Assembly (NCBI GenBank): GCA_964517495.1 | Contig: CAZFER010000117.1 | Span: forward strand, 1-11,538 | Source of the DNA: CAZFER01 sp964517495 | GTDB lineage: Bacteria; Hinthialibacterota; Hinthialibacteria; Hinthialibacterales; Hinthialibacteraceae | Direction of reading: 5' to 3' | Length of the DNA: 11,538 nt | In this document: positions 1-7,307 of the stretch, piece after piece | Position numbering within the stretch: position 1 is the stretch's first letter | Layout: each line of letters opens with the position of its first letter | Translations under genes and position numbers: made by a program | The notes under the pieces: model-generated | What the model was told of the DNA's origin: nothing | Database searches by the model: none | Seen by the model: only the letters and a program-made list of their open reading frames with translations

Positions 1-2
1 AT

Positions 3-440
3 GGATTGTTTCGCTATCATCCCAATCTTCACAGTTGGTTCGGTGGCGGCTCTCCTTGGGGACACAGAAGCGTGCAACATATGGAACCGAAGGAACTCAA
101 CTTTGGGCCTGAAGACAAAGAACACAAGCTCAGCTGGGAATGGTATAACGGCCCAACCAACGATAAGAAAATCTTGCGATACTTGATTGATGACCGTGTG
201 GTTTATGAGCGCTCTGTCGCCAATTTGAAAGAGATGCATCCCAAACTGGATCGCGGGGGAAAGAAAGGCGTTGAATGCACCATGTCCGCCAAGGAGATTG
301 CCGAATACATGTGGGACAAACCTCAGAATTTGTACCTCTGGTATGGCGCAGATGGCGATTTTTTTCTCTCCGATACTCCTCAATACGGGGACGATTGGCC
401 AAGCGAGATGGTGATCCGCCGCATTGATGTATTTCGGTAA
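3..440 (+). CDS. C-terminal part of a concanavalin-A-like (GH16-like) protein, 5' end outside window
   Basis: The reading frame is open to the left window edge, so this is the tail (about 145 residues) of a longer protein. The visible part fits the late strands of a jelly-roll glucanase or lectin fold: a segment reading KLSWEWYNG, then a YLIDDRVVYE strand (like the 'YVDGKLV' strand of GH16-type proteins), then PQNLYLWYG, and a terminal WPSEMVIRRIDVFR resembling the closing 'vdyVRVyq' strand. These are pattern resemblances from memory; the catalytic strand is not in the window, so enzymatic activity cannot be judged. The next gene is a DUF1961 relic, also a ConA-like family, and a transporter follows, so a role in polysaccharide binding or breakdown is plausible. 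It could instead be a non-catalytic DUF1080-like domain. Confidence 0.5.
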   Translation, partial: GLFRYHPNLHSWFGGGSPWGHRSVQHMEPKELNFGPEDKEHKLSWEWYNGPTNDKKILRYLIDDRVVYERSVANLKEMHPKLDRGGKKGVECTMSAKEIAEYMWDKPQNLYLWYGADGDFFLSDTPQYGDDWPSEMVIRRIDVFR

Positions 441-668
441 ATGTAAATGTAGAGTGATAGAAAGCCAGTCCTTTAAAAAGAAGAAGAAACAATGCAACGA
501 ATTATTGAACCCACCTCTTACGCTTGAAATAAACGGGCTGACAGCAATCGAGAACGGGCTTCACGAGCGGCACGTCGAGGCTGGGGGCCGTAATGCTTAC
601 GATGCACCGGAATGGTTTTGCAGGGATTAGGAATGATTCGTATGAAGTCTACTTGTAGGAGAGTGTTT

Positions 669-1125
669 ATGTCACGGTTAATTATCATTTCATATTTTTC
701 AAAATATGTTGCATGTCTATTCCTTGTTCTAATGGGATTAGGTTTCCCGGTTTTGGCTGACAGTTCGCCAAATCTTCCCAACGAGTTAAAAGCGGGAAAG
801 TTGATTTACCAGGCTTCCCTGGAGCAGGCCGACAGTGTGAGTGATTGGGTAATGGAAGGGCCGGGCCAGGTGTCTTTCAAAGATGGTTGGATGCATATGC
901 AATCGCCGAATGAGGCCATGCATCATGTGTTTTGGTGTCCAAAGCGTTTCCCGGAGAGTTTTATCGCGCAGTGGGATGCGCAAAATATGAAAACCGACGC
1001 GGGACTGTGCATCGTGTTTTTTTGGTTTACGGCAAATGAAATGGACACATTTCCGTTATCGCAATTTCCGTGTTTGGCCGGTTGCTCCAGATTCCATCAT
1101 TCCTTCTTCTCTTCCAAAACGGTGA
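669..1125 (+). pseudogene. DUF1961 family secreted protein, broken by an internal out-of-frame deletion
   Basis: The start at 669 is supported by AGGAG at 657-661 and by an N-terminal signal peptide (SRLIIISYF... followed by a hydrophobic stretch ending in GFPVLADSS). After it, LIYQASLEQADSVSDWVMEG, HHVFWCPKRFPESFIAQWD and DAGLCIVFF match the N-terminal half of DUF1961 proteins, as I know the family. At the run of seven T residues (1017-1023) this frame turns into unrelated sequence and continues to a stop near 1166. In the +1 frame, starting at 1024, the text reads GLRQMKWTHFRYRNFRVWPV and stops at 1123-1125, which is the typical C-terminal DUF1961 motif (GFRQM...Y.NF.V). Family members are usually around 220-250 residues; roughly 90-110 central residues are missing here. 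The gene is therefore most likely inactive. The 228 bp before it (441-668) hold no convincing gene. Confidence 0.75.
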
Positions 1126-1213
1126 AATTTTTCTCCAACCCCTTGGAAATGCGACGCGGTGTTTGATAAACTGTAACCCTTATAATTGATTCCAGTATGA
1201 AAAGGAGAGATCT

Positions 1214-2653
1214 ATGGATAATCAAACCAGTTCGGGAGCACCTATTCAAGATGTCTATCAAACCAGTAAATTCTTTCGCACTTTGGCCTTAATTGCGGCT
1301 TTGTTGGCTTGGACCTTTGATGGAATGGAACAGGGGATTTATGGCATCATGACCCGCCCCGCCTTGAAGGACATGATGCCCGAGATTGCTGAAAAGGATA
1401 AACAACAAAACGCGATCAAAGAGCAGATTGATGAACTTACTGCCAATCCCGGCGCCAATACCGCTGAGCTCGAATCACTGCAAGCCCAATTCGATCAATT
1501 GAAAAAAGAGATCGATGGGCCGGTCAGCACCTATTTTAGCTGGGCGTTTGCCTGGTGGCTTTGGGGTGCCGCGTGTGGAGGTGTTATATTTGGCCGGATG
1601 GGTGACCGCTATGGCCGGGTACGCAGCCTTATCTTCGCGGTCATTGTGTATTCCGGTTTTACCGGCTTATCGGCGCTATCCCAACACCCCTACCAGTTTA
1701 TCGCCTGCCGCTTTTTCGGAGCGATAGGCCTGGGGGGAGCGTGGCCACTCAGTGTGGCGTTGATTGTTGAAACCTGCTGGCCGGATAAATTTCGAGCGGT
1801 GCTGGCTGGCTTGATGGGAATGGGAGCCAATATCGGCTTTTTCATTGCCGCTAAATATTCCGGCTGGATGACGGATGCCGATTTTTCATGGCGATGGGTT
1901 ATCGCGATGGGTATGTTTATCGGACTGTCAAGTTTATTACTCATTATTTTTGTACCTGAACCAGGTAAATGGCGTGAATCCAGGGCGAAAAAGCAACGTT
2001 CCAAGCTTTCTGACCTCTTCCATCCTCATTATATACGGGCCACCGTGGTGGGGAGTTTGCTTTCCACCATTGCCTTGCTTGGCACGTGGGGCTCGTTTTT
2101 ATGGTTACCCACCTATGTGGATCAAATCACCCAGGGTACCGCTGTTCACGATACCGCCCGTTCCACCGTGGCTGCCTGGCAGGCCTATGGCCAAATTTTT
2201 GGTGGCTTTTTAGGTGGATTGATCGCTGGTTGGATGGGGAACAAGAAATCCTGGATTTTGCTATGCGTTACCGCATGGCTAAGTGTGTTCTCCTTATTTT
2301 ATTTCAACACCACCTTTGGCCTTCCCATGCTTTGGATGGGTGCCATCGCCGGTTTGTTTGTGACCGCCTTCTTTGGATGGCTGCCCAAATACCTGCCTGA
2401 ATTGTTCCCCACCCGAATCCGTGCTACTGGCCAGGGCTTTTCATTCAATATTGGCCGTGTGCTTGCCGGAGTTGGTGTATTGTTCGGTGGTGCATTAGTT
2501 AATGTGTTTGATGGAGATTACCGCAAAGGCATGATGACCATGTGCAGTATTTATCTCGTCGGTGTCATCATCATTTTATTCGCCAAAGATACCGGTGGTA
2601 AAATGGTCTCTGATGAAGAGGATGAAGCCCTCATGAAGGGAAGCAGTGAATAA
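1214..2653 (+). CDS. Major facilitator superfamily transporter with a periplasmic coiled-coil insert
   Basis: A 479-residue inner-membrane secondary transporter. The start is fixed by AAGGAG at 1202-1207. The first membrane helix lies at about residues 21-46 (FRTLALIAALLAWTFDGMEQ). The MFS motif A, GRMGDRYGRVRS, is at 127-138 between helices 2 and 3, and a second conserved loop (LPELFPTRIRATGQGF) is at 394-409 in the C-terminal half. Many glycine-rich hydrophobic helices fill the rest. Between helices 1 and 2 there is an extra stretch of about 50 residues (52-101), rich in Glu, Gln, Lys and regularly spaced Leu/Ile, that reads as a short coiled coil; by topology it should be periplasmic. The substrate is not evident. 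Adjacent polysaccharide-type genes suggest a sugar or sugar acid, but this is inference. The gene ends in a strong terminator and is probably the last of its transcription unit. Confidence 0.9.
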   Translation: MDNQTSSGAPIQDVYQTSKFFRTLALIAALLAWTFDGMEQGIYGIMTRPALKDMMPEIAEKDKQQNAIKEQIDELTANPGANTAELESLQAQFDQLKKEIDGPVSTYFSWAFAWWLWGAACGGVIFGRMGDRYGRVRSLIFAVIVYSGFTGLSALSQHPYQFIACRFFGAIGLGGAWPLSVALIVETCWPDKFRAVLAGLMGMGANIGFFIAAKYSGWMTDADFSWRWVIAMGMFIGLSSLLLIIFVPEPGKWRESRAKKQRSKLSDLFHPHYIRATVVGSLLSTIALLGTWGSFLWLPTYVDQITQGTAVHDTARSTVAAWQAYGQIFGGFLGGLIAGWMGNKKSWILLCVTAWLSVFSLFYFNTTFGLPMLWMGAIAGLFVTAFFGWLPKYLPELFPTRIRATGQGFSFNIGRVLAGVGVLFGGALVNVFDGDYRKGMMTMCSIYLVGVIIILFAKDTGGKMVSDEEDEALMKGSSE

Positions 2654-2679
2654 AGTAACGTATTGAATAGGTTGAATTT

Positions 2680-2707
2680 AAAAGGGGCGATTCGTCGTCC
2701 CTTTTTT
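2680..2707 (+). terminator. Rho-independent terminator after the MFS gene
   Basis: An 11-bp stem (AAAAGGGGCGA with TCGTCCCTTTT, one G-T wobble) closes a TTCG tetraloop at 2691-2694. The 3' arm runs into an uninterrupted T tract at 2702-2707. It lies 27 bp after the stop codon of the transporter. Confidence 0.85.
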
Positions 2708-2709
2708 GT

Positions 2710-2741
2710 TTGAATAGCGTATTCTTTTATTGTGTTATACT
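2710..2741 (+). promoter_or_regulatory. Possible sigma-70-type promoter for the DUF748-like gene
   Basis: TATACT at 2736-2741 is preceded by TGT (2733-2735), giving an extended -10 element. The nearest -35-like hexamer, TTGAAT at 2710-2715, is 20 bp upstream, which is longer than ideal. It lies just after the terminator and about 75 bp before the next start codon, where a promoter is needed. Confidence 0.4.
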
Positions 2742-2814
2742 CATATAAACTTCTTTTTTAATTAGCAATCGTTGTAATGGAATCGAATAATTGATGTAAA
2801 TGAAGGAGTTATAG

Positions 2815-5121
2815 ATGAAAAAGAAGATTTATATCACTTTATCGAGCTTGCTCATTGTTGGTTTTATCGTCTTATTCTTCTATTGGCAGTCTTTGCTTTC
2901 CAATTTAATCCGCTCCAGTTTGAAAACCCAATATGGGTTGGAATTGAATCATAAGGATGTGGGTTTTTCCCCGCTGTCTGGTGATGTCGCTTTTGAATAT
3001 CCCTCATTGATGGATCATTCAGGCCTCTTGGCGTCCGCCCGTCAGTTGGGGGTTGGTGTTCGGATGGATCGAGCACTAAAGGGCTCCATTGAAATTACTG
3101 AGATTTCTGCTGACCAACCCAGCGTTGAATTCAAGCATTTAAAGGATGGCTCTTTGCCCATCGCCCAGGCGGCCCGGCGGGTAATTGCTTCGTCCACTCA
3201 ACAGCAGGTTCCTGAACGTTCTCAAAAATCGGAAAAAGAACAATCCTCCTCTTTTCCTGCAATACACTTAAAAAATGCACAATTTAATTACCATTCAACA
3301 GATACAGTGGATCAAAAAAGATTTGTCATCCACTTTGATCAATTTCACCTTAATCCGAAGAAAAACAACATTCACATTGAAAATAGCCAGGCTTATCAAA
3401 GTGGACAGCCTGATCCCCCATTTCTAAGCATAGAAACGCTGGATGCTGCTATTCCATTTGGAAAGCAGAAAACCAAAATCAGAATTGATGCCTCTCAAAT
3501 TGAAATGACCGGGCGTGAGTTGAGCAAGGATCTTTATGATTTTAATGAACCCATTGAACGCTGGTATCAATCGATCAAAGAGATCGTCCAAGTGGTTTCT
3601 TCCCCGCAGAACGAAAAGTCCGAAGGCCAAAGTTCATTAAGCGAAATTCAATTGGATAACGTCACTGCCCATATTCTCCCCATGGGTGGAGTGGAGAACG
3701 CAACAGGCACCCTTCACCTTGAAGTGGATAACATACGTTACTCTCAGCAGGAACGGATCATTTCTCTGACCAATCTTCTCATCAATGAATCCGGCAAACA
3801 AGCATTAAGTTTAAAGCATTTGGCGTTTATATTGGATCAAAGCGGCTATTTTCATTTCGAACGGGTTGAAGTCGACGGTATTAATCTACACATTCGTGAT
3901 ACCCATGAAGATATTTTGAATATTTCCCGCGCGATCAAACGGGTGCAATCCGTGGTTCGGTCGTTCATTACACCGGCCGCTCAAACAGCTTTATCAGAAG
4001 ATCATTTTAAAAGTGAAAGTTTCAAACGGTTAGACATTTCAGATTTAGCCTTATACAGCCATCATTCAAATGAAGAAACCAATCAATTAAAACTGGCAAA
4101 TTTTTTATATGATAACGAGAATAAATCAGTGGCAGTCAATGATTTTCTATTATCTCCAACCGACGAAGAAAAAAAACCGTACTTCTCCTTTCCCTCCCTT
4201 TCCATGACTGGATTTTCTCCCCAAGCCATCCATACGATTAATACAATAAGCATTAATGGATTGCACGTTTGGCATCAGCTCCCATCTCACGATATAAATA
4301 GCACCACCATGCTTAATCGGTGGGTAAACTATTATCAACGCATCCAATCGGAATTGGGAACAAAACTCAAACACCCCCCAAGCATGAAAAAATCTATCCT
4401 GATCGAACAAATAACACTTTCGGAAAGTACCCTTCATCTGCGTGATACACGCCTGAGAGAACCCGTTGAACATGTATGGTCGCCAATATCATTAAAATGG
4501 GCAAACCTGGCCGTGGGGGCCGAGGTACCCCCTTTAAGCCCTATCAATGTGAATGCAAAATCCATTTCTCCAAGCAGTGGATTCTTTCGATTTGTGGGAA
4601 AAGCGGCGCCTAGCACACACCCCAATCAACTGGATGGAATTCTTATCATCCAGCTGGATGAATTGACAAAATATAAACCTTATTATGAAAATGCGATTCC
4701 CATTGGGATTGAAAAATCAGGCTTTGGCCTGAATGGTAATCTGAAATTGACAAACAACATTTTGTCCTTCAACTTTAATTTAACCTTATTGAAAACAGTC
4801 TTTAATGAATCAAACGGTAAATTACCCGTCAATATAGACCGAAAAGCGGTGATTAGCGCACTCAATGGATTAAAAAACCGGCAAGGAGACATCGTGTTCA
4901 ATAATAACCGGTTGGAAGGCAATATTCGAAACCCCTCGTTTAATTTCGGGACCAACATCGCTGAAATTTTGGGGCGTAATTTATTCAACAATCTCACCAA
5001 TCTCCCCAATTTTGTCTTTGATACCGTCAAAAATGTGGGAGGGGCGGTAAAAGATGTGGGAAGTGCCGTGGGAAATACATTTCTGAAAATGCTGGGTGAT
5101 CAACCCCAAAAACAACCTTAA
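2815..5121 (+). CDS. AsmA/DUF748-like envelope protein
   Basis: A 768-residue protein whose start is set by AAGGAG at 2803-2808. Residues 4-24 form one hydrophobic helix after MKKK, giving an inner-membrane anchor or uncleaved signal with the bulk of the protein in the periplasm. The remainder is long, beta-rich and low in Cys, with recurring 'L.IRDT / LHLRDT' segments (near residues 360 and 540) that recall the repeats of DUF748/AsmA-type proteins. Near the C-terminus LPVNIDRKAVISALNGL, a 'G-x-I' strand and GNIRNPSFNFG resemble the family's closing pattern. The last 30 residues (VGGAVKDVGSAVGNTFLKML) form an amphipathic Gly/Val-rich helix. The family is linked to outer-membrane assembly and bridge-like lipid transport; which of these applies here cannot be told. 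It stands alone, with its own possible promoter. Family assignment is moderately sure, molecular role is not. Confidence 0.7.
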   Translation: MKKKIYITLSSLLIVGFIVLFFYWQSLLSNLIRSSLKTQYGLELNHKDVGFSPLSGDVAFEYPSLMDHSGLLASARQLGVGVRMDRALKGSIEITEISADQPSVEFKHLKDGSLPIAQAARRVIASSTQQQVPERSQKSEKEQSSSFPAIHLKNAQFNYHSTDTVDQKRFVIHFDQFHLNPKKNNIHIENSQAYQSGQPDPPFLSIETLDAAIPFGKQKTKIRIDASQIEMTGRELSKDLYDFNEPIERWYQSIKEIVQVVSSPQNEKSEGQSSLSEIQLDNVTAHILPMGGVENATGTLHLEVDNIRYSQQERIISLTNLLINESGKQALSLKHLAFILDQSGYFHFERVEVDGINLHIRDTHEDILNISRAIKRVQSVVRSFITPAAQTALSEDHFKSESFKRLDISDLALYSHHSNEETNQLKLANFLYDNENKSVAVNDFLLSPTDEEKKPYFSFPSLSMTGFSPQAIHTINTISINGLHVWHQLPSHDINSTTMLNRWVNYYQRIQSELGTKLKHPPSMKKSILIEQITLSESTLHLRDTRLREPVEHVWSPISLKWANLAVGAEVPPLSPINVNAKSISPSSGFFRFVGKAAPSTHPNQLDGILIIQLDELTKYKPYYENAIPIGIEKSGFGLNGNLKLTNNILSFNFNLTLLKTVFNESNGKLPVNIDRKAVISALNGLKNRQGDIVFNNNRLEGNIRNPSFNFGTNIAEILGRNLFNNLTNLPNFVFDTVKNVGGAVKDVGSAVGNTFLKMLGDQPQKQP

Positions 5122-5201
5122 TCCTCATTTCAGACACGCCATGTAAATTCGTAACTTGTCAACCCAAATCTCGGAATGGTTGCTCCTTTCGTATTTTTGA
5201 A

Positions 5202-5233
5202 ATCCCATAAACTTTTTTTATTTTCTATGGGAT
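5202..5233. repeat. 8-bp perfect inverted repeat with T-rich loop upstream of the replication gene
   Basis: ATCCCATA (5202-5209) and TATGGGAT (5226-5233) are exact inverted copies separated by 16 bases that are almost all T and A. It sits in the 268-bp gap between the DUF748-like gene and the replication gene. It could be an operator or a weak terminator; the T tract lies in the loop rather than after the stem, so a canonical terminator is unlikely. An isolated CACCGGTG palindrome is also present at 5305-5312. No convincing promoter was found in the gap. Confidence 0.4.
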
Positions 5234-5389
5234 GACTAAATTGAGTAAACTATATCTCCCTTAAAAAACTGCACTTACGGACGAATTTCTGACTGAAAAA
5301 TCTCCACCGGTGCCTTTTAACTCTCTCAATATGCGGGTCTTTCCACATTAAGTGAGAAAATATTCAATAATTCCCAAAGGAGAATCGAG

Positions 5390-6319
5390 ATGAAAACGAA
5401 CGAATGGCATGCCCGAATTAGTAGCGTTGAATTTGATGCTCTTTCAAAAGGAGACTTCTCCGAACCCACCAAATGGGTTTACATCGCTCTTCTGTTTTAT
5501 TTTGATCAAAAAAATGGGAATTGCTGGCCTTCGATTGAAACGTTATGTCAACGAACAAATTACACCAGACGAACGGTTCAAAAAGCCATAAAAGCGTTAT
5601 GTGAAAAAGGATTAATTGAACGAAAAATTTCAACCGATGGAATTAAAACCAATACCTATAAAAGGGGTGTCCAACCAGACATGGGAGGGGCGTCTCATCA
5701 GACGCAAGTGGGTGTCCCACTGGACACGGGAGGGGCGTCCCACCAGTCGCGAACGGGTGTCCCACTGGACGCACATAACAGATCCATTAACAGCTCCAAT
5801 GAACATAACTGTTCGGAATCGTCAAACAACGACGATATCCAAACCGAAAAAATGGTTCTTTCTTTTCCGGTGAAAGGGAATGTAAAAGCATGGAACCTTG
5901 GACAGACAAAATTGAACGAATGGCAGGAACTTTACCCCGACATGGATGTCATGGCTGAATGCCGAAAGGCCTTGCAATGGTTAAGGGATAATCCTTCCAG
6001 GCAAAAAACCTCAAAGGGAATGACCAAATTCCTCAACGGCTGGCTTCAACGATCCAATGATCAAGGACGATACATTCGCAGATCAAAACCAAACGCCAAT
6101 AATGACACCTCTCCAGAGAATAGCCGTACATTTCATCTTCGCTGGGAAATCAAGGAAAGATTGAAGGCTTTAAACCTCGATGATGTAAATCCCCATGTGT
6201 TCATCAGGAATCGAGAATACGACATTCCTATTCACAAAGCCAAACCATCCTTATTAGCCCAAATCCGGGAATGGATGGAATACAAACGCCAGGTTGAATC
6301 AAAAGGAATCCGGATATGA
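5390..6319 (+). CDS. Phage/plasmid-type replication initiator with N-terminal winged helix-turn-helix
   Basis: A 309-residue protein with AAGGAG at 5377-5382. Residues 25-80 form a winged helix-turn-helix (WVYIALLFYFD, then WPSIETLCQRTNYTRRTVQKAIKALCEKGLIER), as in the N-terminal DNA-binding domain of lambda O-like and DnaD-like replication proteins. Residues 93-130 are a linker of two full 15-residue repeats plus part of a third (GVQPD.GGASHQ..., GVPLDTGGASHQ..., GVPLDAHN), followed by an Asn/Ser-rich stretch to about 152. Residues 157-225 (FPVKGNVKAWNL, LNEWQELYPDMDV, CRKALQWLRDNPSRQKT, FLNGWLQRSND) match a C-terminal domain I know from phage replisome organisers. A charged tail of about 80 residues follows. 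By analogy it would bind origin iterons and recruit helicase or its loader. No other phage, integrase or plasmid genes are nearby, so it is a remnant, a domesticated copy or the core of a very small element. Confidence 0.7.
   Translation: MKTNEWHARISSVEFDALSKGDFSEPTKWVYIALLFYFDQKNGNCWPSIETLCQRTNYTRRTVQKAIKALCEKGLIERKISTDGIKTNTYKRGVQPDMGGASHQTQVGVPLDTGGASHQSRTGVPLDAHNRSINSSNEHNCSESSNNDDIQTEKMVLSFPVKGNVKAWNLGQTKLNEWQELYPDMDVMAECRKALQWLRDNPSRQKTSKGMTKFLNGWLQRSNDQGRYIRRSKPNANNDTSPENSRTFHLRWEIKERLKALNLDDVNPHVFIRNREYDIPIHKAKPSLLAQIREWMEYKRQVESKGIRI
5667..5772 (+). repeat. Iteron-like array inside the replication gene (candidate origin)
   Basis: The DNA has a 45-bp direct repeat (ggtgtcc... at 5666, 5711 and 5756). 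Each unit splits into two related 16-bp imperfect palindromes, giving five: GTGTCCAACCAGACAT (5667-5682), GCGTCTCATCAGACGC (5690-5705), GTGTCCCACTGGACAC (5712-5727), GCGTCCCACCAGTCGC (5735-5750) and GTGTCCCACTGGACGC (5757-5772). Starts are 23, 22, 23 and 22 bp apart, about two helical turns, so all sites would lie on one DNA face. The spacers alternate between GGGAGGG and an A/G-rich hexamer. Lambda-type phages place origin iterons in exactly this part of the initiator gene, between its DNA-binding and C-terminal domains. Origin function is inferred. Confidence 0.65.
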
Positions 6320-6331
6320 ATCAAAACGCCA

Positions 6332-6703
6332 TTAAAAATTGCCGGAAATTAATGTTTCAATCAATCCGATGCGAAACGAGGAGCCTTGCATAAGTGAATA
6401 GACAACCACAATCCCCATCAGGGTGATGGCAAATACTGAAAGTATAAACACCAGACGTTTGGCTAATTTGCTTTCCCGTTTTTTAACACGATTGGCATGT
6501 TTGACCAGCGGATCAATCTGGTAGTTATCAAAGTTTGAACCAGGCACCTTCAGCATGCCCTGAGGAATCTGCCCATGTACCAATGGAGGCACATAACCGG
6601 CTTTTAACGCTTGCAACCGCCATACCAGCCAGGGACTGCGCGAGGCAAGGAGATAGGCTTCCTTTTTATGTTCATAATCACTTTTATAAACCATGTTATT
6701 CAT
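6332..6703 (-). CDS. Small single-pass membrane protein of unknown function
   Basis: A 123-residue protein I do not recognise. Residues 1-83 are hydrophilic and basic, with an aromatic patch (SPWLVWRLQALKAGYVPPLV at 23-42) and a strongly positive run (RVKKRESKLAKR, 72-83). One hydrophobic helix follows at about 84-105 (LVFILSVFAITLMGIVVVYSLM), then a short tail. By the positive-inside rule the N-terminal part should be cytoplasmic. The start ATG at 6703 has a GGGGG stretch about 8 bases upstream as a weak ribosome site; a second ATG three codons later is possible. The gene ends 12 bp from the stop of the replication gene in tail-to-tail orientation. A weak promoter could be formed by TTGAAG (6755-6750) and TATTTA (6732-6727) with a 17-bp spacer, partly inside the adjacent repeat. 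Confidence 0.6.
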   Translation of the reverse strand: MNNMVYKSDYEHKKEAYLLASRSPWLVWRLQALKAGYVPPLVHGQIPQGMLKVPGSNFDNYQIDPLVKHANRVKKRESKLAKRLVFILSVFAITLMGIVVVYSLMQGSSFRIGLIETLISGNF

Positions 6704-6733
6704 TTTTCTGCCCCCAATTATCCTGATAAATAG

Positions 6734-6793
6734 ATTTAAAGCACCATTCCTTCAACCCGCCCCCAAGCCTGGGGGAGATACAGAGGGGGTTGA
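6734..6793. repeat. Compound palindromic intergenic repeat, copy 1
   Basis: The block ATTTAAAGCACCATTCC (6734-6750) occurs again, exactly inverted, at 9417-9433. It is followed here by a nested hairpin: outer arms TCAACCC (6752-6758) and GGGTTGA (6787-6793), inner stem CCCCCA (6760-6765) and TGGGGG (6770-6775) around an AGCC loop. C-rich and G-rich arms of the same style build the second copy. The right end of this copy is not clear; similar G-rich text (GACTGGGAGGGATTAGGG) continues to about 6850, so the element may extend that far. Confidence 0.65.
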
Positions 6794-7307
6794 TCGTCGG
6801 CCCCACAACTTTTGGGTCGAGCTCAGTCCAAGACTGGGAGGGATTAGGGAAACATATTGTTAATCCACGATTTCCCCGGCAGGATTTTTACGGTCAATTC
6901 AATGAGTGCCGGAGAAAACCTCCCTGTTTTCTCCGACATCTTATCGCCGGCAATAACTCTTTTTACCCAACGATATGGGTTTTGTTACCACCCATCTAAT
7001 GAAGATGTCGGGATAAATCAATTTAATCTTTAATGTTGTTCCTTTTTTGATTGGATAGCTCCACACCCTTCGCGTTGTTACACTCCAGGCTGAACGAATA
7101 GATGCGGAGCTATCCATCCTGTCGCGCACCTGAAAGCCTGAAGTGTTTCCAGAGTTGACAACGCCCACTTAATGTGCAACATGTATACCAACATAATTCA
7201 CCGATCCACTGGATATCATAACTTCTTCAAAATCAGTGGATTGCAATTTGGCCTTTTTCGAGTACACTTCTTTCTGAAATTTTATAAGGGCATTTTTTTC
7301 CTGGTTG
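6794..7307. other. Non-coding stretch with several inverted repeats
   Basis: No convincing gene lies here. Frames on both strands reach 60-75 codons but lack ribosome sites and recognisable protein features. Visible structure: a perfect 10-bp hairpin, CGGAGAAAAC / GTTTTCTCCG, at 6910-6935 with a 6-base loop; the hexamer TGCCGG at 6907-6912, which can instead pair with CCGGCA at either 6876-6881 or 6947-6952; and an 11-bp inverted repeat, TGGATAGCTCC (7052-7062) with GGAGCTATCCA (7106-7116), enclosing 43 bases. It may hold a structured RNA or decayed mobile DNA. Confidence 0.45.
7241..7268 (+). promoter_or_regulatory. Possible sigma-70-type promoter for hemW-lepB
   Basis: TTGCAA (7241-7246) and TACACT (7263-7268) are separated by 16 bp. 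Transcription would start near 7275, about 30 bases before the hemW start. Confidence 0.35.

Noticed and set aside
612..668. Upstream start at 612 for the DUF1961 relic.
   Set aside because: The ATG at 669 has a proper ribosome site and begins directly with a signal peptide; the 19 extra residues look random.
518..781. Reverse-strand frame of 87 codons with an Arg/Ala-rich end.
   Set aside because: No ribosome site and no recognisable features, and it overlaps the signal-peptide region of the DUF1961 gene on the other strand.
5202..5233. Intrinsic terminator for the DUF748-like gene.
   Set aside because: The T tract is in the loop and the stem is followed by GACTAAATTG, so it lacks the terminator pattern; kept only as an inverted repeat.
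5666..5772. Regular short repeats that could suggest a CRISPR array.
   Set aside because: Repeats are 16 bp with 6-7 bp spacers of fixed wording, lie in frame within a coding sequence, and no cas gene is near; iterons fit better.
6790..6999. Forward frame of 69 codons after the palindromic repeat.
   Set aside because: It starts inside the repeat and crosses strong hairpins; the protein has no recognisable pattern.
6941..7168. Reverse frame of 75 codons, with some protein-like composition.
   Set aside because: It needs a GTG start without a ribosome site and contains an 11-bp inverted repeat; no family was recognised, so it is left as possible decayed coding DNA.
6704..7307. tRNA or other known structural RNA in the long non-coding gap.
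   Set aside because: No T-loop-like GTTCGAATC, cloverleaf arms, or core motifs of SRP RNA or common riboswitches were seen on either strand.
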